Source: a virus. Taken from it: DNA of 31,357 nt. A program made the position numbers and the translations under genes. The stretch is taken from the IMG/VR virus record IMGVR_UViG_3300003790_000067, positions 1-31,357 of that record; one strand, 5' to 3'. Numbering within the stretch: position 1 is the stretch's first letter; each line of letters starts with the position of its first letter. This document shows positions 11,955-20,024 of this stretch, piece by piece. The notes beneath the pieces are model-generated. The model was not told where the DNA came from. It did no database searches and worked only from the letters and a program-made list of their open reading frames with translations.

Positions 11955-12317
11955 ATGCCTACAGCAGCTCCGCGTCCGTGCAGCTTTCCGTGCTGCCGTT
12001 CCTTGGCAACCACAGCGGGCCGATGCGCAGACCATCAGCGCGACCCATGGCGCAAGAAGCCGACTGCAACCAAGCGCATTACAGGGCGTCGTCTTCAGGC
12101 GCGGCGAGCTGCGCTGTTCATGCGCGAGCCACTGTGCGCCGAGTGCAAGAAGGTTGGGCTCGTCACTCTCGCAACGCAGCGTGATCACGTGATCCCGCTT
12201 GCTGAAGGCGGGCTTGACGATGACACGAACGAGCAGGGTCTCTGCGAGCCGTGCCACGAATCGAAGAGCCTGGCCGAGGCGCTGCGAGCGCGGCGCGGCG
12301 GGATGAGAAAAATGTAA
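11955..12317 (+). CDS. HNH endonuclease
   Basis: A 120-residue HNH protein: an N-terminal cysteine group, CAEC (61-64), QRDHVIPLAEGG (75-86; catalytic His in DHVIP), N92, and CEPCHESK (97-104). The zinc-binding CxxC pairs and the H-N-H order are intact. HNH proteins next to the terminase genes are typical of cos phages related to HK97, where they assist terminase in cleaving DNA during packaging. The start at 11955 is preferred to 11922, which is too close to the terminator and has no ribosome site. Confidence 0.88.
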   Translation: MPTAAPRPCSFPCCRSLATTAGRCADHQRDPWRKKPTATKRITGRRLQARRAALFMREPLCAECKKVGLVTLATQRDHVIPLAEGGLDDDTNEQGLCEPCHESKSLAEALRARRGGMRKM

Positions 12318-12432
12318 GAAGTGCACCCGGTAGGGGGGATCAAAAGTCTGGACCCTGCCACTGGAAACCGGGCGCCTAGTCGGGATTTCATGGGGAGTGA
12401 AAACTACCCCCCGGGGGTTAAGGGGAAAGGCA
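12318..12432. other. Candidate cos region between HNH and small terminase
   Basis: 115 non-coding bases with GGTAGGGGGGATCAAAAGTC (12329-12348), an ACCGGGCGCC box (12367-12376) and the near-palindrome ACCCCCCGGGGGTT (12406-12419). A G-run followed by TCAAAA and a GC-rich box upstream of P27-type small terminase genes is a pattern I associate with cos regions of HNH-carrying phages. The cut positions cannot be given from this sequence alone. Confidence 0.4.
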
Positions 12433-12918
12433 ATGGATAGCAAAGTCAACTTCGCCGCTGTGCCTCCAGCCGTCGGCGGAGACGCTGTTGCGTCCAAGGT
12501 CGGAGAGATCGTCTCACCGGCGCCGCCCATGCTGATCAGCCTGAGCGCCGACGAGCTGGCGCTCTACGAGCACATCTGCGAAACGCTGCGCCAGGCCGGC
12601 ATCGAGCACCTTACCGCTGGCATGCCGATTGCGATCATCGTGCGGACCTTCGCCGACTGGCTCAAGGCCTGCGAGCGTTGCGAAGCCGAGGGCCGAACCC
12701 AGGAATCGAAGAACGGTTGGTTCAGCCCGACGCCGTGGGCCGAGGACGAGAAGCGCCTCAAGATGGAGTTGGGCCAATGGTTGCCGAAAGCGTGTCTGAC
12801 CATTCCAAGCTTGGCCCGAGTGCGAAAGGACACGGGCGAGCAGGCCAAGCAGGACGACCTGTTCAGCGCGCTCGTCGAGCACGCTACCGCGTCACCCGGC
12901 AGCGTGTCGCGGCACTGA
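12433..12918 (+). CDS. terS: Terminase small subunit, P27 family
   Basis: A 161-residue DNA-recognition subunit of the packaging motor. The P27 pattern is visible: LSADELALYEHICETLRQAG (about 38-57), IIVRTFADWLKACERCEAEG (about 69-88), a GWFSPTPWAEDEKRL stretch typical of the family (xxPxxxxxxxxxxxL), and LPKACLTIPSLARVR. The start at 12433 has GGGGAAAGG just upstream. Upstream ATG at 12397 lacks such a site and lies inside the candidate cos segment. It is followed by the large subunit with a long overlap. Confidence 0.85.
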   Translation: MDSKVNFAAVPPAVGGDAVASKVGEIVSPAPPMLISLSADELALYEHICETLRQAGIEHLTAGMPIAIIVRTFADWLKACERCEAEGRTQESKNGWFSPTPWAEDEKRLKMELGQWLPKACLTIPSLARVRKDTGEQAKQDDLFSALVEHATASPGSVSRH

Positions 12919-14624
12919 CGCCGAAGGTCCTGCAGGAGTGGGATGAGGCCTACGGCCTGCAGGTGCTGAGCGGCAAGATCCTTGTCGGCAAATGGGTTTA
13001 CCTCGCGGTGCTGCGGCACTACGTTGACCTGCAGGAGGCTGGAAAAAGGGGGTTGGTGTTCAGCCCCGAGCATGGCTGGCACGTGATCCAGTTCATCGAG
13101 CGCTTCTTCGTTCACATCAAGGGGCCGCTCGCAGGCAAGCCGATCCTGCTCGATCCGTGGCAGAAGTTCTGGACCGCGGTGCTCTACGGCTGGCGGCGCG
13201 CCGATTCCGGCGTGCGGCGCTTCACCCGCGGCTACGAAGAGGTCGCACGGAAGAACGGCAAGTCGACATGGAAAGGGCCGCAGGGCGCCTACCTGCTGGC
13301 GATGGATGGAGAGATCGGCGCTGAGGTCTACGCGGTGGCCACGACACGTGCGCAGGCGATGACCGTGTTCAAGCCGGCCTTCGACAACATCAAGCGCTGG
13401 GTGAAGCGGTCGGCCGGCGCGGCGCGGTCGTTCAAGGTTTTCGGAGGGCTGAATCAAGAGAAGGTCGAGATGGAGACCAGCGTGTTCGCCCCGTTGCCGG
13501 CGAACGCTGAGAACCTGGACGGCCTGAACCCGAGCGCGATCCTGTTCGACGAACTGCATGCGCAGAAGACGCGGGACGTGTGGGACGTGATGGAGTCTGC
13601 TCTCGGTGCACGCGCTCAGCCGTTGCTCTCGGCCATCACCACGGCCGGCTTCATCCTCGACGGGATTTGCACCGAGCTACGTGGCTACCTGCTGGGCGTG
13701 CTGTCCGGCAAGCGCGTCGACGATGCCTTCTTCGGCTACGTGTACACCCTGGACGAAGGCGACGACCCGCTGGACGAAAGGAATTGGCCGAAGGCGAATC
13801 CTGGCCTGGGCCGCTCGAAGACGCTGGAGTACATGCGCGGCATGGCTCGAAAGGCCGCGGCGCTGCCCGGCGCGCTGACGAACTTCATGACGAAGGACCT
13901 GAACATCTGGTGCAACAGCGCCGATGGATGGTTCGCGATGGATGTCTGGGACAAGGGCGCAAGGCCATTCGACCCTGCACGGCTCCGCGGACGGCGGTGC
14001 TTCGGCGGCTTGGACCTGGCCAGCACGCGCGACCTGACGGCTTTTGCGCTGGTGTTTCCGCCTGAAGAAGATGGCGAGCCATGGCGCGTGCTGGTGCGGT
14101 TCTGGTGCCCTCAATCCAAAGTCGACCAGCAGGAGCAGGACGACGCAGCGCCCTACAAGCGCTGGCAGGCCGAAGGATGGCTGACTGCGACTCAGGGCGA
14201 TGTGACGGATTACGCGCCGGTGCGCAGGGCCGTCACCGAGGCCATGCAGGAATACCAGGTGGTGGACATCGGCTTTGACCGGTGGAACGCGCAGCAGCTC
14301 TGCAACGAGCTGCTCGAGGAAGGCGTGCCGCTTGTCGAGGTGCCGCAGAACACGGGCGGTATGTATCCGGGTTCCAGCTTCCTTGAAAAGCTGGTGTACG
14401 GCCGCAGGCTGAGTCACAGCGGCAACCCGGTGCTTCGCTGGTGCGCCATGAACGTGGCGCTTCTGTTTGACACGAACGGCAACTTCAGGCCGGACAAGAA
14501 GAAGAGCAAGGAAAGCGGCCGGATCGATGGCATCGTGGCGCTGGTCATGGCGCTCAGCCGGGCCTGTGTCGACGATCCGCGGGGCACCTTCGATCAGTTC
14601 CTCGACAACCCAATTCAAACCTGA
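12777..14624 (+). CDS. terL: Terminase large subunit (HK97/P27-partner type)
   Basis: A protein of about 615 residues. The packaging ATPase domain has VARKNGKST (Walker A-like, about residue 156) and SAILFDELHA (Walker B, about 253-262). The nuclease domain begins at GGLDLASTRDLTAF (about 405) with its metal-binding Asp and continues to RIDGIVALVMALSRA near the end, another standard motif. The start is uncertain: ATG 12777 has GGAG 8 bases upstream but gives a 142-base overlap with terS; GTG 12792 is the only closer conventional start. No ATG, GTG or TTG in frame lies between 12795 and 12960. The stop overlaps the portal start (TGATG). Confidence 0.9.
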   Translation: MVAESVSDHSKLGPSAKGHGRAGQAGRPVQRARRARYRVTRQRVAALTPKVLQEWDEAYGLQVLSGKILVGKWVYLAVLRHYVDLQEAGKRGLVFSPEHGWHVIQFIERFFVHIKGPLAGKPILLDPWQKFWTAVLYGWRRADSGVRRFTRGYEEVARKNGKSTWKGPQGAYLLAMDGEIGAEVYAVATTRAQAMTVFKPAFDNIKRWVKRSAGAARSFKVFGGLNQEKVEMETSVFAPLPANAENLDGLNPSAILFDELHAQKTRDVWDVMESALGARAQPLLSAITTAGFILDGICTELRGYLLGVLSGKRVDDAFFGYVYTLDEGDDPLDERNWPKANPGLGRSKTLEYMRGMARKAAALPGALTNFMTKDLNIWCNSADGWFAMDVWDKGARPFDPARLRGRRCFGGLDLASTRDLTAFALVFPPEEDGEPWRVLVRFWCPQSKVDQQEQDDAAPYKRWQAEGWLTATQGDVTDYAPVRRAVTEAMQEYQVVDIGFDRWNAQQLCNELLEEGVPLVEVPQNTGGMYPGSSFLEKLVYGRRLSHSGNPVLRWCAMNVALLFDTNGNFRPDKKKSKESGRIDGIVALVMALSRACVDDPRGTFDQFLDNPIQT

Positions 14625-15883
14625 TGGCCACTCAAATTTCTAAGCTCCTCGGCTGGTTTCGCTGGGGCGGCGGAGCCTTGGCCGAGACGGAGGGCCTGCA
14701 GAACCCGGTCCCGGCGACGGCATTGGTGGAGGGGCAACCGAACATCGCCGTCGACGGTGCGCTGCAGATCAGCACCGTGTGGGCCTGCATCGAACGACGC
14801 GCCAACATCGTTGCCAGCCTTCCATTTTTCGCGTACGAGCGCGGGCAGGGCGGCCACAAGACGCTGGCACCCAACAGCAGGCTGTACGGCCTCCTGCACG
14901 ACAGCCCGAACGCGCGCATGACGCCGTTCGAATTCTGGCGCGCCATGATGATGAATCACGATCTGCGCGGCAACGCCTATGCGCGGATCGACCGGGACTC
15001 CAACGGCGAAGCGCTCGCGCTGTGGCCGATGCCAGCCGACCAGGTCACGGTCGAGGTGCTCGATGACGGCGCCATGGTCTACGTCTACCGGCTCGGGAAC
15101 GATGTGGCGGTGCTGTCCGAAGACAGCGTGCTGCACATCAAGAATCTTGGCAATGGCACCGTGGGCCTGGCGAAGCTGGAATTCATGCGTGCCTCGGTGA
15201 ACGAAGCGGCCTCTGCGCAGGGTGCCGCCACGCGCTGGTTCGGTAACGGCGGCAAGCCGACCGGCGTGTTGATGGTCGACAAGCTCCTGACGCCCGAGCA
15301 GCGCAAGCGCGTGAAGGAGAACTTCGGCGAGCTGGTGGTCGGCGCCGTGAACCGTCTCCATGTGCTGGAGGCGGACATGAAGTACCAGCAGCTCAGCTTG
15401 TCGCCCGAGCAGCAGCAGCTGCTTGAAACGCGCCGCTACGGCGTGGAAGAACTGTGCCGCTGGTACGACGTGCCGCCCGTGCTGGTGCACCACGCCAACG
15501 TGACTACCTGGGGTTCCGGCATCGAGCAGATCGTCGACGGCTTCTACAAGCTCACTGTGCGGCCCATGCTGGTGAATATCGAGCAGGCCACGCGCAAGCG
15601 GGTTATGTCGTCCGCGCAGCGCGCCCGCCTGACCATCGAATTCAATCTGGACGCGCTGCTGCGCGGCAGCGCCAAAGACAGGGCGGAGATCGCCGCCAAG
15701 CGCGCTCAGAACGGCCTGGCGACCCGCAACGAGCTGCGCCAGCTCGAGAACGATCCGCCGCTGCCAGGAGGCGATGTGCTGACCGTGCAAGCCAACCTAC
15801 TGCCGATCGAAATGCTCGGCAAAGTCAAACCCACCATCACCGGAGGCAACGATGCTTCTTCGCAAGACCCTCAAGCTCAGTGA
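14624..15883 (+). CDS. Portal protein, HK97 family
   Basis: A 419-residue portal subunit, which as a dodecamer forms the DNA channel at the capsid vertex. Family hallmarks in order: ALQISTVWACIERRANIVAS near residues 46-65, LRGNAYARI (about 113-121), LALWPMPADQV, VLHIKN (about 167), ELCRWYDVPPVLVH (about 281-294), and VRPMLVNIEQATRKR with an ARLTIEFNLDALLR stretch. The N-terminus begins with an LLGWF hydrophobic stretch usual for this family. Length is normal. It overlaps terL by one base and the protease gene by 32 bases. Confidence 0.95.
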   Translation: MATQISKLLGWFRWGGGALAETEGLQNPVPATALVEGQPNIAVDGALQISTVWACIERRANIVASLPFFAYERGQGGHKTLAPNSRLYGLLHDSPNARMTPFEFWRAMMMNHDLRGNAYARIDRDSNGEALALWPMPADQVTVEVLDDGAMVYVYRLGNDVAVLSEDSVLHIKNLGNGTVGLAKLEFMRASVNEAASAQGAATRWFGNGGKPTGVLMVDKLLTPEQRKRVKENFGELVVGAVNRLHVLEADMKYQQLSLSPEQQQLLETRRYGVEELCRWYDVPPVLVHHANVTTWGSGIEQIVDGFYKLTVRPMLVNIEQATRKRVMSSAQRARLTIEFNLDALLRGSAKDRAEIAAKRAQNGLATRNELRQLENDPPLPGGDVLTVQANLLPIEMLGKVKPTITGGNDASSQDPQAQ

Positions 15884-16544
15884 CGTGAACCTGAAGATGG
15901 AAGGTGACACCGGCAAGTTCGCCGGCTACGCCTCCGTCTTCGGTGGTGTCGATTCCTATGGCGACACCATCATCAAGGGTGCCTTCGCCTCCACGCTGCG
16001 CAACGACGGCAAGCCGAAGATGTTCTTCAACCACGTGTGGAGCATGCCCATCGGCAAGTACCCCACCGCGCGCGAAGACGACCATGGTCTCTACGTCGAG
16101 GGCGAACTCACGCCGGGCCTGAGCCTGAGTTCCGATGTGCGTGCAGCCATGCTGCACGGCACGTTGGACGGCCTGAGCATCGGCGGATACGTGCGTGCCG
16201 GCGACTACGAAGACACCGAGCAGGGCCGAATCATCCGCAAGTGGACCAAGCTCATGGAAGTGTCGCCGGTGGTGTTCCCGGCCGACGGCGCCGCGCGCAT
16301 CGATGGCGCCAGCGTCAAGGGCGGCGACTTCGTCGAGGTCATCGACGGAATCGAATCGATTCGAGATCTTGAGAGCTTTCTGCGGGATGCAGGCGGCCTC
16401 AGCAAAGGGGCCGCCGTGGCGCTGGTGGCCCGCGTCAAGAAGGTGCTGGGTGTCGAGGGGGAACCCGCCGCCAGGACTGTCGAGGCGAAAGCTCTGTCCG
16501 AACTGCAGGACCGGCTCGCCCGGCTCGCACAGATCGGCGCATAG
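15852..16544 (+). CDS. Prohead protease, HK97 family
   Basis: A 230-residue serine protease that matures the capsid. GYASVFGGVDSYGDTIIKGAF (here from residue 25, in family order) is followed by FFNHVWSMPIGK (58-69; catalytic His61) and GTLDGLSIGGY (103-113; catalytic Ser109), then the VSPVVFPADGAARI strand. The ATG start has GGAGG 6 bases upstream, inside the portal gene. The C-terminal 60 residues are a helical tail, usually cleaved off or scaffold-like. Confidence 0.93.
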   Translation: MLLRKTLKLSDVNLKMEGDTGKFAGYASVFGGVDSYGDTIIKGAFASTLRNDGKPKMFFNHVWSMPIGKYPTAREDDHGLYVEGELTPGLSLSSDVRAAMLHGTLDGLSIGGYVRAGDYEDTEQGRIIRKWTKLMEVSPVVFPADGAARIDGASVKGGDFVEVIDGIESIRDLESFLRDAGGLSKGAAVALVARVKKVLGVEGEPAARTVEAKALSELQDRLARLAQIGA

Positions 16545-16571
16545 CAGCGCGCATTCCGCAAACCGTTCTCA

Positions 16572-16591
16572 GCCGCCTTCGGGCGGCATTT
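16572..16591 (+). repeat. UUCG-loop hairpin before the capsid gene
   Basis: GCCGCC, loop TTCG, GGCGGC (16572-16587), followed by ATTTTCATTT. A very stable tetraloop hairpin with a weak U-stretch, 24 bases before the capsid start. It may act as mRNA-stabilising or processing element or as an inefficient terminator in the late operon. Confidence 0.6.
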
Positions 16592-16611
16592 TCATTTCTG
16601 AAAGGCAAACC

Positions 16612-17925
16612 ATGTTCCGTTCCAGCTTCCGTTCCATCCTTGCTCTGGCCGTCTGCGCCTTGGCTCTCGTGTCGATCGGCGCGCAAGCCGCCGGCGTCGA
16701 CCTATCTGCCCTCGTGGCTTCGCACGGCGATATGCTGGCGGGCCTTGGCATGCTGGCGATGGCCGGCGAGATCGACCTGAAGACCGTCACCCTGCAGCTC
16801 GACAAGATCGAGACCAACCTCAAGGCGATGTCCGAAAAGGCCGATGGCGAGATGAAGACGCTCGGCAAGGTCAGCGAAGACACCAAGACCGCCCTGGACA
16901 ACCTCGGCACGTCGCAGCGCGAATTCGCCGACCGGCTGACCAAGCTCGAGCAGAAGGGCCTTGTGACCCCCGAGCCAAAGCTCGCTGAAACCTGGGGTTC
17001 GCAGGTGGTCAAGGCCGAATCGCTGAAGGCCTTCCAAGCGGGCCAGTCGCAGAAGGCGCGCATCGAAGTCAAGAACACGCTGACCGGCAGCGACGCCACC
17101 GTGGCGCCCGACCGCCGCCTGGCCATCGTGCCGGGTGCTGCCCAGATGCTGACCATGGAATCGTTCCTGAACTCGCTGCCGACCAGCAGCAATGCCATCG
17201 AGTTCACGAAGGAAACCGCCTTCACGAACAACGCGGCAGAAGCCGCTGAAGGCGCTGCCAAAGCAGAATCGGCCATCACCTTCGCCCTGGTGAACATGCC
17301 GGTGTCGACCGTGGCGCACTGGATCAAGATCAGCCGCCAGCTCGCTGCCGACAACGCCGCGCTGGCCGCCTACGTCAACAACCGCATGCGCTATGGCGTC
17401 AACCGCAAGGTCGAAACCCAGCTCGTGGTCGGCGACGGCGTGGCGCCCAACATCTCTGGCATCTTCGACACGGGAAACTACACGCCGCACGGCATTGCCG
17501 ATGCAGCGCTCGGCACCGTGCTGAAGAAGGTGGTCCTGATCCGTAAGGTGATGGCCGCTTCGTGGGCTGCTGGCTACCCGGCCGATGCAGTGCTGCTGAA
17601 CCCCATCGACTGGGCCGAGATCGAGATCGAGCTTCTGGTCACTCCGGGCGGCCAGGCGCGCGTGTCGGTCGACCAGGCCGGCGTGACTCGCCTGTTCGGC
17701 ATCCCGGTGATCCAGTCGGTGGGCGTTGCAGCTGACACTTTCGCTGTCGGCGCGTTCGGCCAGGCTTACACGGTCTACAACCGCGAAGGCGTCACCGTGG
17801 AGCTCTCGGAGTCCGATTCGGACAACTTCACGAAGAACCTGGTGACCATCCGCGCCGAGCGCCGCCTGGCGCTGGCCACGGAAGTGCCGGCCGCCGTGCG
17901 CGGCGGCGACCTGACGCCGGCCTGA
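16612..17925 (+). CDS. Major capsid protein, HK97 fold, with signal-peptide-like N-terminus
   Basis: A 437-residue major capsid precursor. A helical/coiled delta (scaffold) region spans about residues 48-110 (LQLDKIETNLKAMSEKADGE and on). The HK97 core follows, including IEFTKETAFTNNAAEAAEGA, a KISRQLAADNAALAAYVN spine-like helix, and a final ERRLALATEVPAAV. Oddly, the first 27 residues, MFRSSFRSILALAVCALALV then SIGAQAA, look exactly like a Sec signal peptide with an AQA-A cleavage site. The ATG at 16612 has AAAGG 6 bases upstream; later in-frame ATGs at 16732 and 16759 would avoid the signal-like part. Prohead protease would remove this region in any case. Confidence 0.92.
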   Translation: MFRSSFRSILALAVCALALVSIGAQAAGVDLSALVASHGDMLAGLGMLAMAGEIDLKTVTLQLDKIETNLKAMSEKADGEMKTLGKVSEDTKTALDNLGTSQREFADRLTKLEQKGLVTPEPKLAETWGSQVVKAESLKAFQAGQSQKARIEVKNTLTGSDATVAPDRRLAIVPGAAQMLTMESFLNSLPTSSNAIEFTKETAFTNNAAEAAEGAAKAESAITFALVNMPVSTVAHWIKISRQLAADNAALAAYVNNRMRYGVNRKVETQLVVGDGVAPNISGIFDTGNYTPHGIADAALGTVLKKVVLIRKVMAASWAAGYPADAVLLNPIDWAEIEIELLVTPGGQARVSVDQAGVTRLFGIPVIQSVGVAADTFAVGAFGQAYTVYNREGVTVELSESDSDNFTKNLVTIRAERRLALATEVPAAVRGGDLTPA

Positions 17926-17933
17926 TCGGCATA

Positions 17934-17961
17934 GAGGGGTGGGCCGCGCGGCCTGCCCCTC
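17934..17961 (+). repeat. Long hairpin after the capsid gene
   Basis: GAGGGG (17934-17939) pairs with CCCCTC (17956-17961), enclosing an inner GGCC/GGCC stem with a small internal mismatch. No U-run follows. It lies between the capsid and the next gene and could stabilise the abundant capsid message against 3' decay. Confidence 0.5.
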
Positions 17962-17979
17962 GCTCACCTGGAGAACACC

Positions 17980-18195
17980 ATGCGCGTGAAATTCACCAAG
18001 TTCGGTTCGAACTCCCAGGTCGGCGGCTTCGGCCCCGGCGACTTTGCCAACGTCTCCGACGTGCTGGCCGCCCACCTGGTCAATGATGCCGGCGTGGCGG
18101 TCTATGCCGACGAGGTGGCCGCTGCCCCCGCACCTGCTCCGCGTTCGGCCCGTGCGCCGGCCCCTGCAAAGACCGGCCGTTCTCGGAAGGCCTGA
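17980..18195 (+). CDS. Small phage protein between capsid and connector
   Basis: A 71-residue protein, MRVKFTKFGSNSQVGGFGPG and on, with an Ala/Pro-rich C-terminal half ending in a basic SRKA tail. GGAG lies 8 bases before the ATG. Small proteins with a short N-terminal beta fold and low-complexity tail are common at this place in HK97-like phages. Possible head accessory protein; not recognised. Confidence 0.68.
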   Translation: MRVKFTKFGSNSQVGGFGPGDFANVSDVLAAHLVNDAGVAVYADEVAAAPAPAPRSARAPAPAKTGRSRKA

Positions 18196-18197
18196 TC

Positions 18198-18548
18198 GTG
18201 AGCATCACCACCCTGGCCAGCGTGAAGGCGGCGCTGCGGTACACCCATGACGCGGACGATGTCATGCTGCAAATGCACCTGAACGCGAGCGAATCGGAGC
18301 TGTGCCGATTCCTGAATCGCACCCAGCTGCCCACCTTGCCGCAGGACTATCCGCCGCTCGTGGCCGCCGACGGCGCGCCGCTGCCCGAGGTGGTGCCCAC
18401 GCCTGAAACCATCGCGCCAGAGGTCTACCCGGCAGTGTGTCTTCTGGTGCAGGCCAAGGTCGACGCCGCGGCGCCGGCCGACATTGCCGCGCTGCGCAAG
18501 GCAGCTGAGACGATGGTGCAGCCCTATCGCGTCGAGATGGGGATCTGA
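18198..18548 (+). CDS. Head-tail connector (gp6-like)
   Basis: A 116-residue helical protein. SITTLASVKAALRYTHDADD (2-21), a LHLNASESELCRFL-like helix (about 27-40) and the final ETMVQPYRVEMG fit the HK97 gp6-like connector family (Phage_connect_1), which forms a ring below the portal. Start is GTG at 18198. Insertion of a proline-rich loop (TLPQDYPPL, then PEVVPTPETIAP) is usual for some members. Confidence 0.8.
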   Translation: MSITTLASVKAALRYTHDADDVMLQMHLNASESELCRFLNRTQLPTLPQDYPPLVAADGAPLPEVVPTPETIAPEVYPAVCLLVQAKVDAAAPADIAALRKAAETMVQPYRVEMGI

Positions 18549-18549
18549 C

Positions 18550-18885
18550 GTGCTGGCTCAGCGTTTGCGGCATCGGATCACGATCCAGAAGCAGGTCCAG
18601 GTGCAAGACGTGAACACGGGCAGTGTTTCGCTGCAGTGGGTCGATGTCTACACGAACATGGCGGCTGAATGCCTGACAGGCGCAGGCCTTGAGTCGGTGC
18701 AGGCCCAGACAGTCGTGGCCCCGACGGATGCACGAATCAACTTTCGATGGGTGCCTGACGTTTCTCAGAGCATGCGTGTGATCTGGGACGGGGCGTTTTA
18801 CAACATCACCGGCATGGAAACCGATCGAACGGGCCGCCGGGAATGGCGGCTTCGCTGCCAAAAGGGGCTGACCGATGGCCAATAG
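18550..18885 (+). CDS. Head closure protein (SPP1 gp16-like)
   Basis: A 111-residue beta-rich protein: LAQRLRHRITIQKQVQVQD (2-20), WVDVYTNMAAEC, then NFRWVPDVSQSMRVIWDG and YNITGMETDRTGRREWRLRC. This is the head-tail adaptor family (Phage_H_T_join). The GTG at 18550 follows GATGGGGAT within normal ribosome-site distance and is one base after the previous stop. Upstream extension in the same frame is antisense-like and is rejected. Confidence 0.85.
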   Translation: MLAQRLRHRITIQKQVQVQDVNTGSVSLQWVDVYTNMAAECLTGAGLESVQAQTVVAPTDARINFRWVPDVSQSMRVIWDGAFYNITGMETDRTGRREWRLRCQKGLTDGQ

Positions 18886-19114
18886 ACAAACCTTGCTGAC
18901 CATGGCTGGCCCTGGTGCCGAGTTGCGCGACATGCTCATGCAGGAGCTCAACATTCCGCGTTCTTCCAAGTGGTTTGAGGTGCGCTTCGGCGTCGGCGAA
19001 CCCGTCACGGTGCGCTGCGAGTTCTACGCGGAAGAGCAGCTCGAAGCTCACGATCTGGAGGGCGAAGAGGGCGCTGACCTGCAGGCTCCCAACCACGGCG
19101 GGCTGAATGGCTGA
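18875..19114 (+). CDS. Small phage protein of unknown function
   Basis: A 79-residue protein, MANRQTLLTMAGPGAELRDM and on, with a central WFEVRFGVGEPVTVRCEF strand pair and an acidic C-terminus (HDLEGEEGADLQ). It overlaps the head closure gene by 11 bases and the next gene by 8 bases. Not recognised; position within the connector module makes it real. Confidence 0.65.
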   Translation: MANRQTLLTMAGPGAELRDMLMQELNIPRSSKWFEVRFGVGEPVTVRCEFYAEEQLEAHDLEGEEGADLQAPNHGGLNG

Positions 19115-19592
19115 TACCCGTACTCTGCGCGGCCTCGACGACGTGCTGGCCAAGCTCAAGGCTTTGCCACCAGAGATCGCCAGCAAGCGCGGCGGCCCGG
19201 TGAAGGCGGCGCTGCGCAAAGGTGCGGTCGTGGTCCAGAGGGAGGCGCAAGCGAACGTCCGGCGCGTCACGCAGAACACAGAAGAAGCTGGGTACGCGAG
19301 CACGAAGACGCTCGAAAAAGCCATCGTAGTGCGCCGTGACCCAAATCCGCAGCGCAGCGGTGCGAACGAGCGCTACCGCGTGCTGATCAGCCGCAAGAGA
19401 TACGAAGGCCGCGACACCAAGGCCGTTGCGACCGGCCGCTATCTGGAGATCGGGACCGAGCATCAAAAGGCCGAGCCCTGGATGACGCCGGCGTACATGA
19501 GTTCGCGTGAGAAGGCGCTGTCCACTGTCGAGCAGGAACTGATCAAGGGTGTGAACCGCGCCATCGCTAAAGTTTCGAAAGGCGGTCGCTGA
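19107..19592 (+). CDS. HK97 gp10-like neck/tail protein
   Basis: A 161-residue protein of the HK97 gp10 family: LRGLDDVLAKLKALPPEIA (7-25), KAALRKGAVVVQREAQANV (about 33-51), then YRVLISRKRYEG, and the typical ending ARYLEIGTEHQKAEPWMTPA-like stretch (ATGRYLEIGTEHQKAEPWM). These proteins join neck and tail. It ends one base into the next gene. Confidence 0.9.
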   Translation: MADTRTLRGLDDVLAKLKALPPEIASKRGGPVKAALRKGAVVVQREAQANVRRVTQNTEEAGYASTKTLEKAIVVRRDPNPQRSGANERYRVLISRKRYEGRDTKAVATGRYLEIGTEHQKAEPWMTPAYMSSREKALSTVEQELIKGVNRAIAKVSKGGR

Positions 19593-19954
19593 TGCTGCCC
19601 CTGGTCTTTCCTTTGCTGAAGAACGCCGCAGCCGTTACAGCCCTGCTCGGCACGGACCCCGTGCGCGCGTACCGCCATGGCCGAGCGCCGCAGGACGTAG
19701 CGGCCCCCTACGTCACATGGAGCGTACCTGGCGGAGCCGCGGAGAACACGTTCCAAGGCGCCGATGCAGATTTCTTTCGGGTGCAGGTTGATTGCTGGTC
19801 CGACGGGGATGCGGAGATCGAGGTGCTCGCTGGCGCTGTGCGCGCTGCACTCGAGCCGGCCGCCCACTTAGTGGCGTACCTCGCCGACGAACAAGACCCG
19901 ACCACGAAGCGTTACCGCATCAGCTTCGCCTTCGACTTCATCAAGCCGCGCTGA
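19592..19954 (+). CDS. Tail completion protein (DUF3168)
   Basis: A 120-residue protein matching the gp17/DUF3168 tail terminator family: PLLKNAAAVTALLGTDPVRA (7-26), APYVTWSVPGG (38-48), FFRVQVDCWSD (about 61-71), then a helix and a final YRISFAFDFI strand. It caps the tail tube and joins it to the head. The start overlaps the previous stop. Confidence 0.87.
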   Translation: MLPLVFPLLKNAAAVTALLGTDPVRAYRHGRAPQDVAAPYVTWSVPGGAAENTFQGADADFFRVQVDCWSDGDAEIEVLAGAVRAALEPAAHLVAYLADEQDPTTKRYRISFAFDFIKPR

Positions 19955-19976
19955 GCGGAACCTTTTCCAACCACCA

Positions 19977-20002
19977 GGCCGCAATTGAGCGGCCTTTTTT
20001 TT
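19977..20002 (+). terminator. Intrinsic terminator inside the late operon
   Basis: GGCCGC, loop AATTGA, GCGGCC, then eight T (19995-20002). A perfect 6-bp GC stem with a long U-run, just 23 bases before the tail tube start. In an antiterminated late transcript it would be read through; otherwise it divides the head and tail modules. Confidence 0.8.
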
Positions 20003-20024
20003 CGACCAAAGAAAGGCCATCACC

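Noticed and set aside
13677-14618. Minus-strand frame opposite the large terminase
   Set aside because: Shadow of a well-defined terminase gene with motifs in order.
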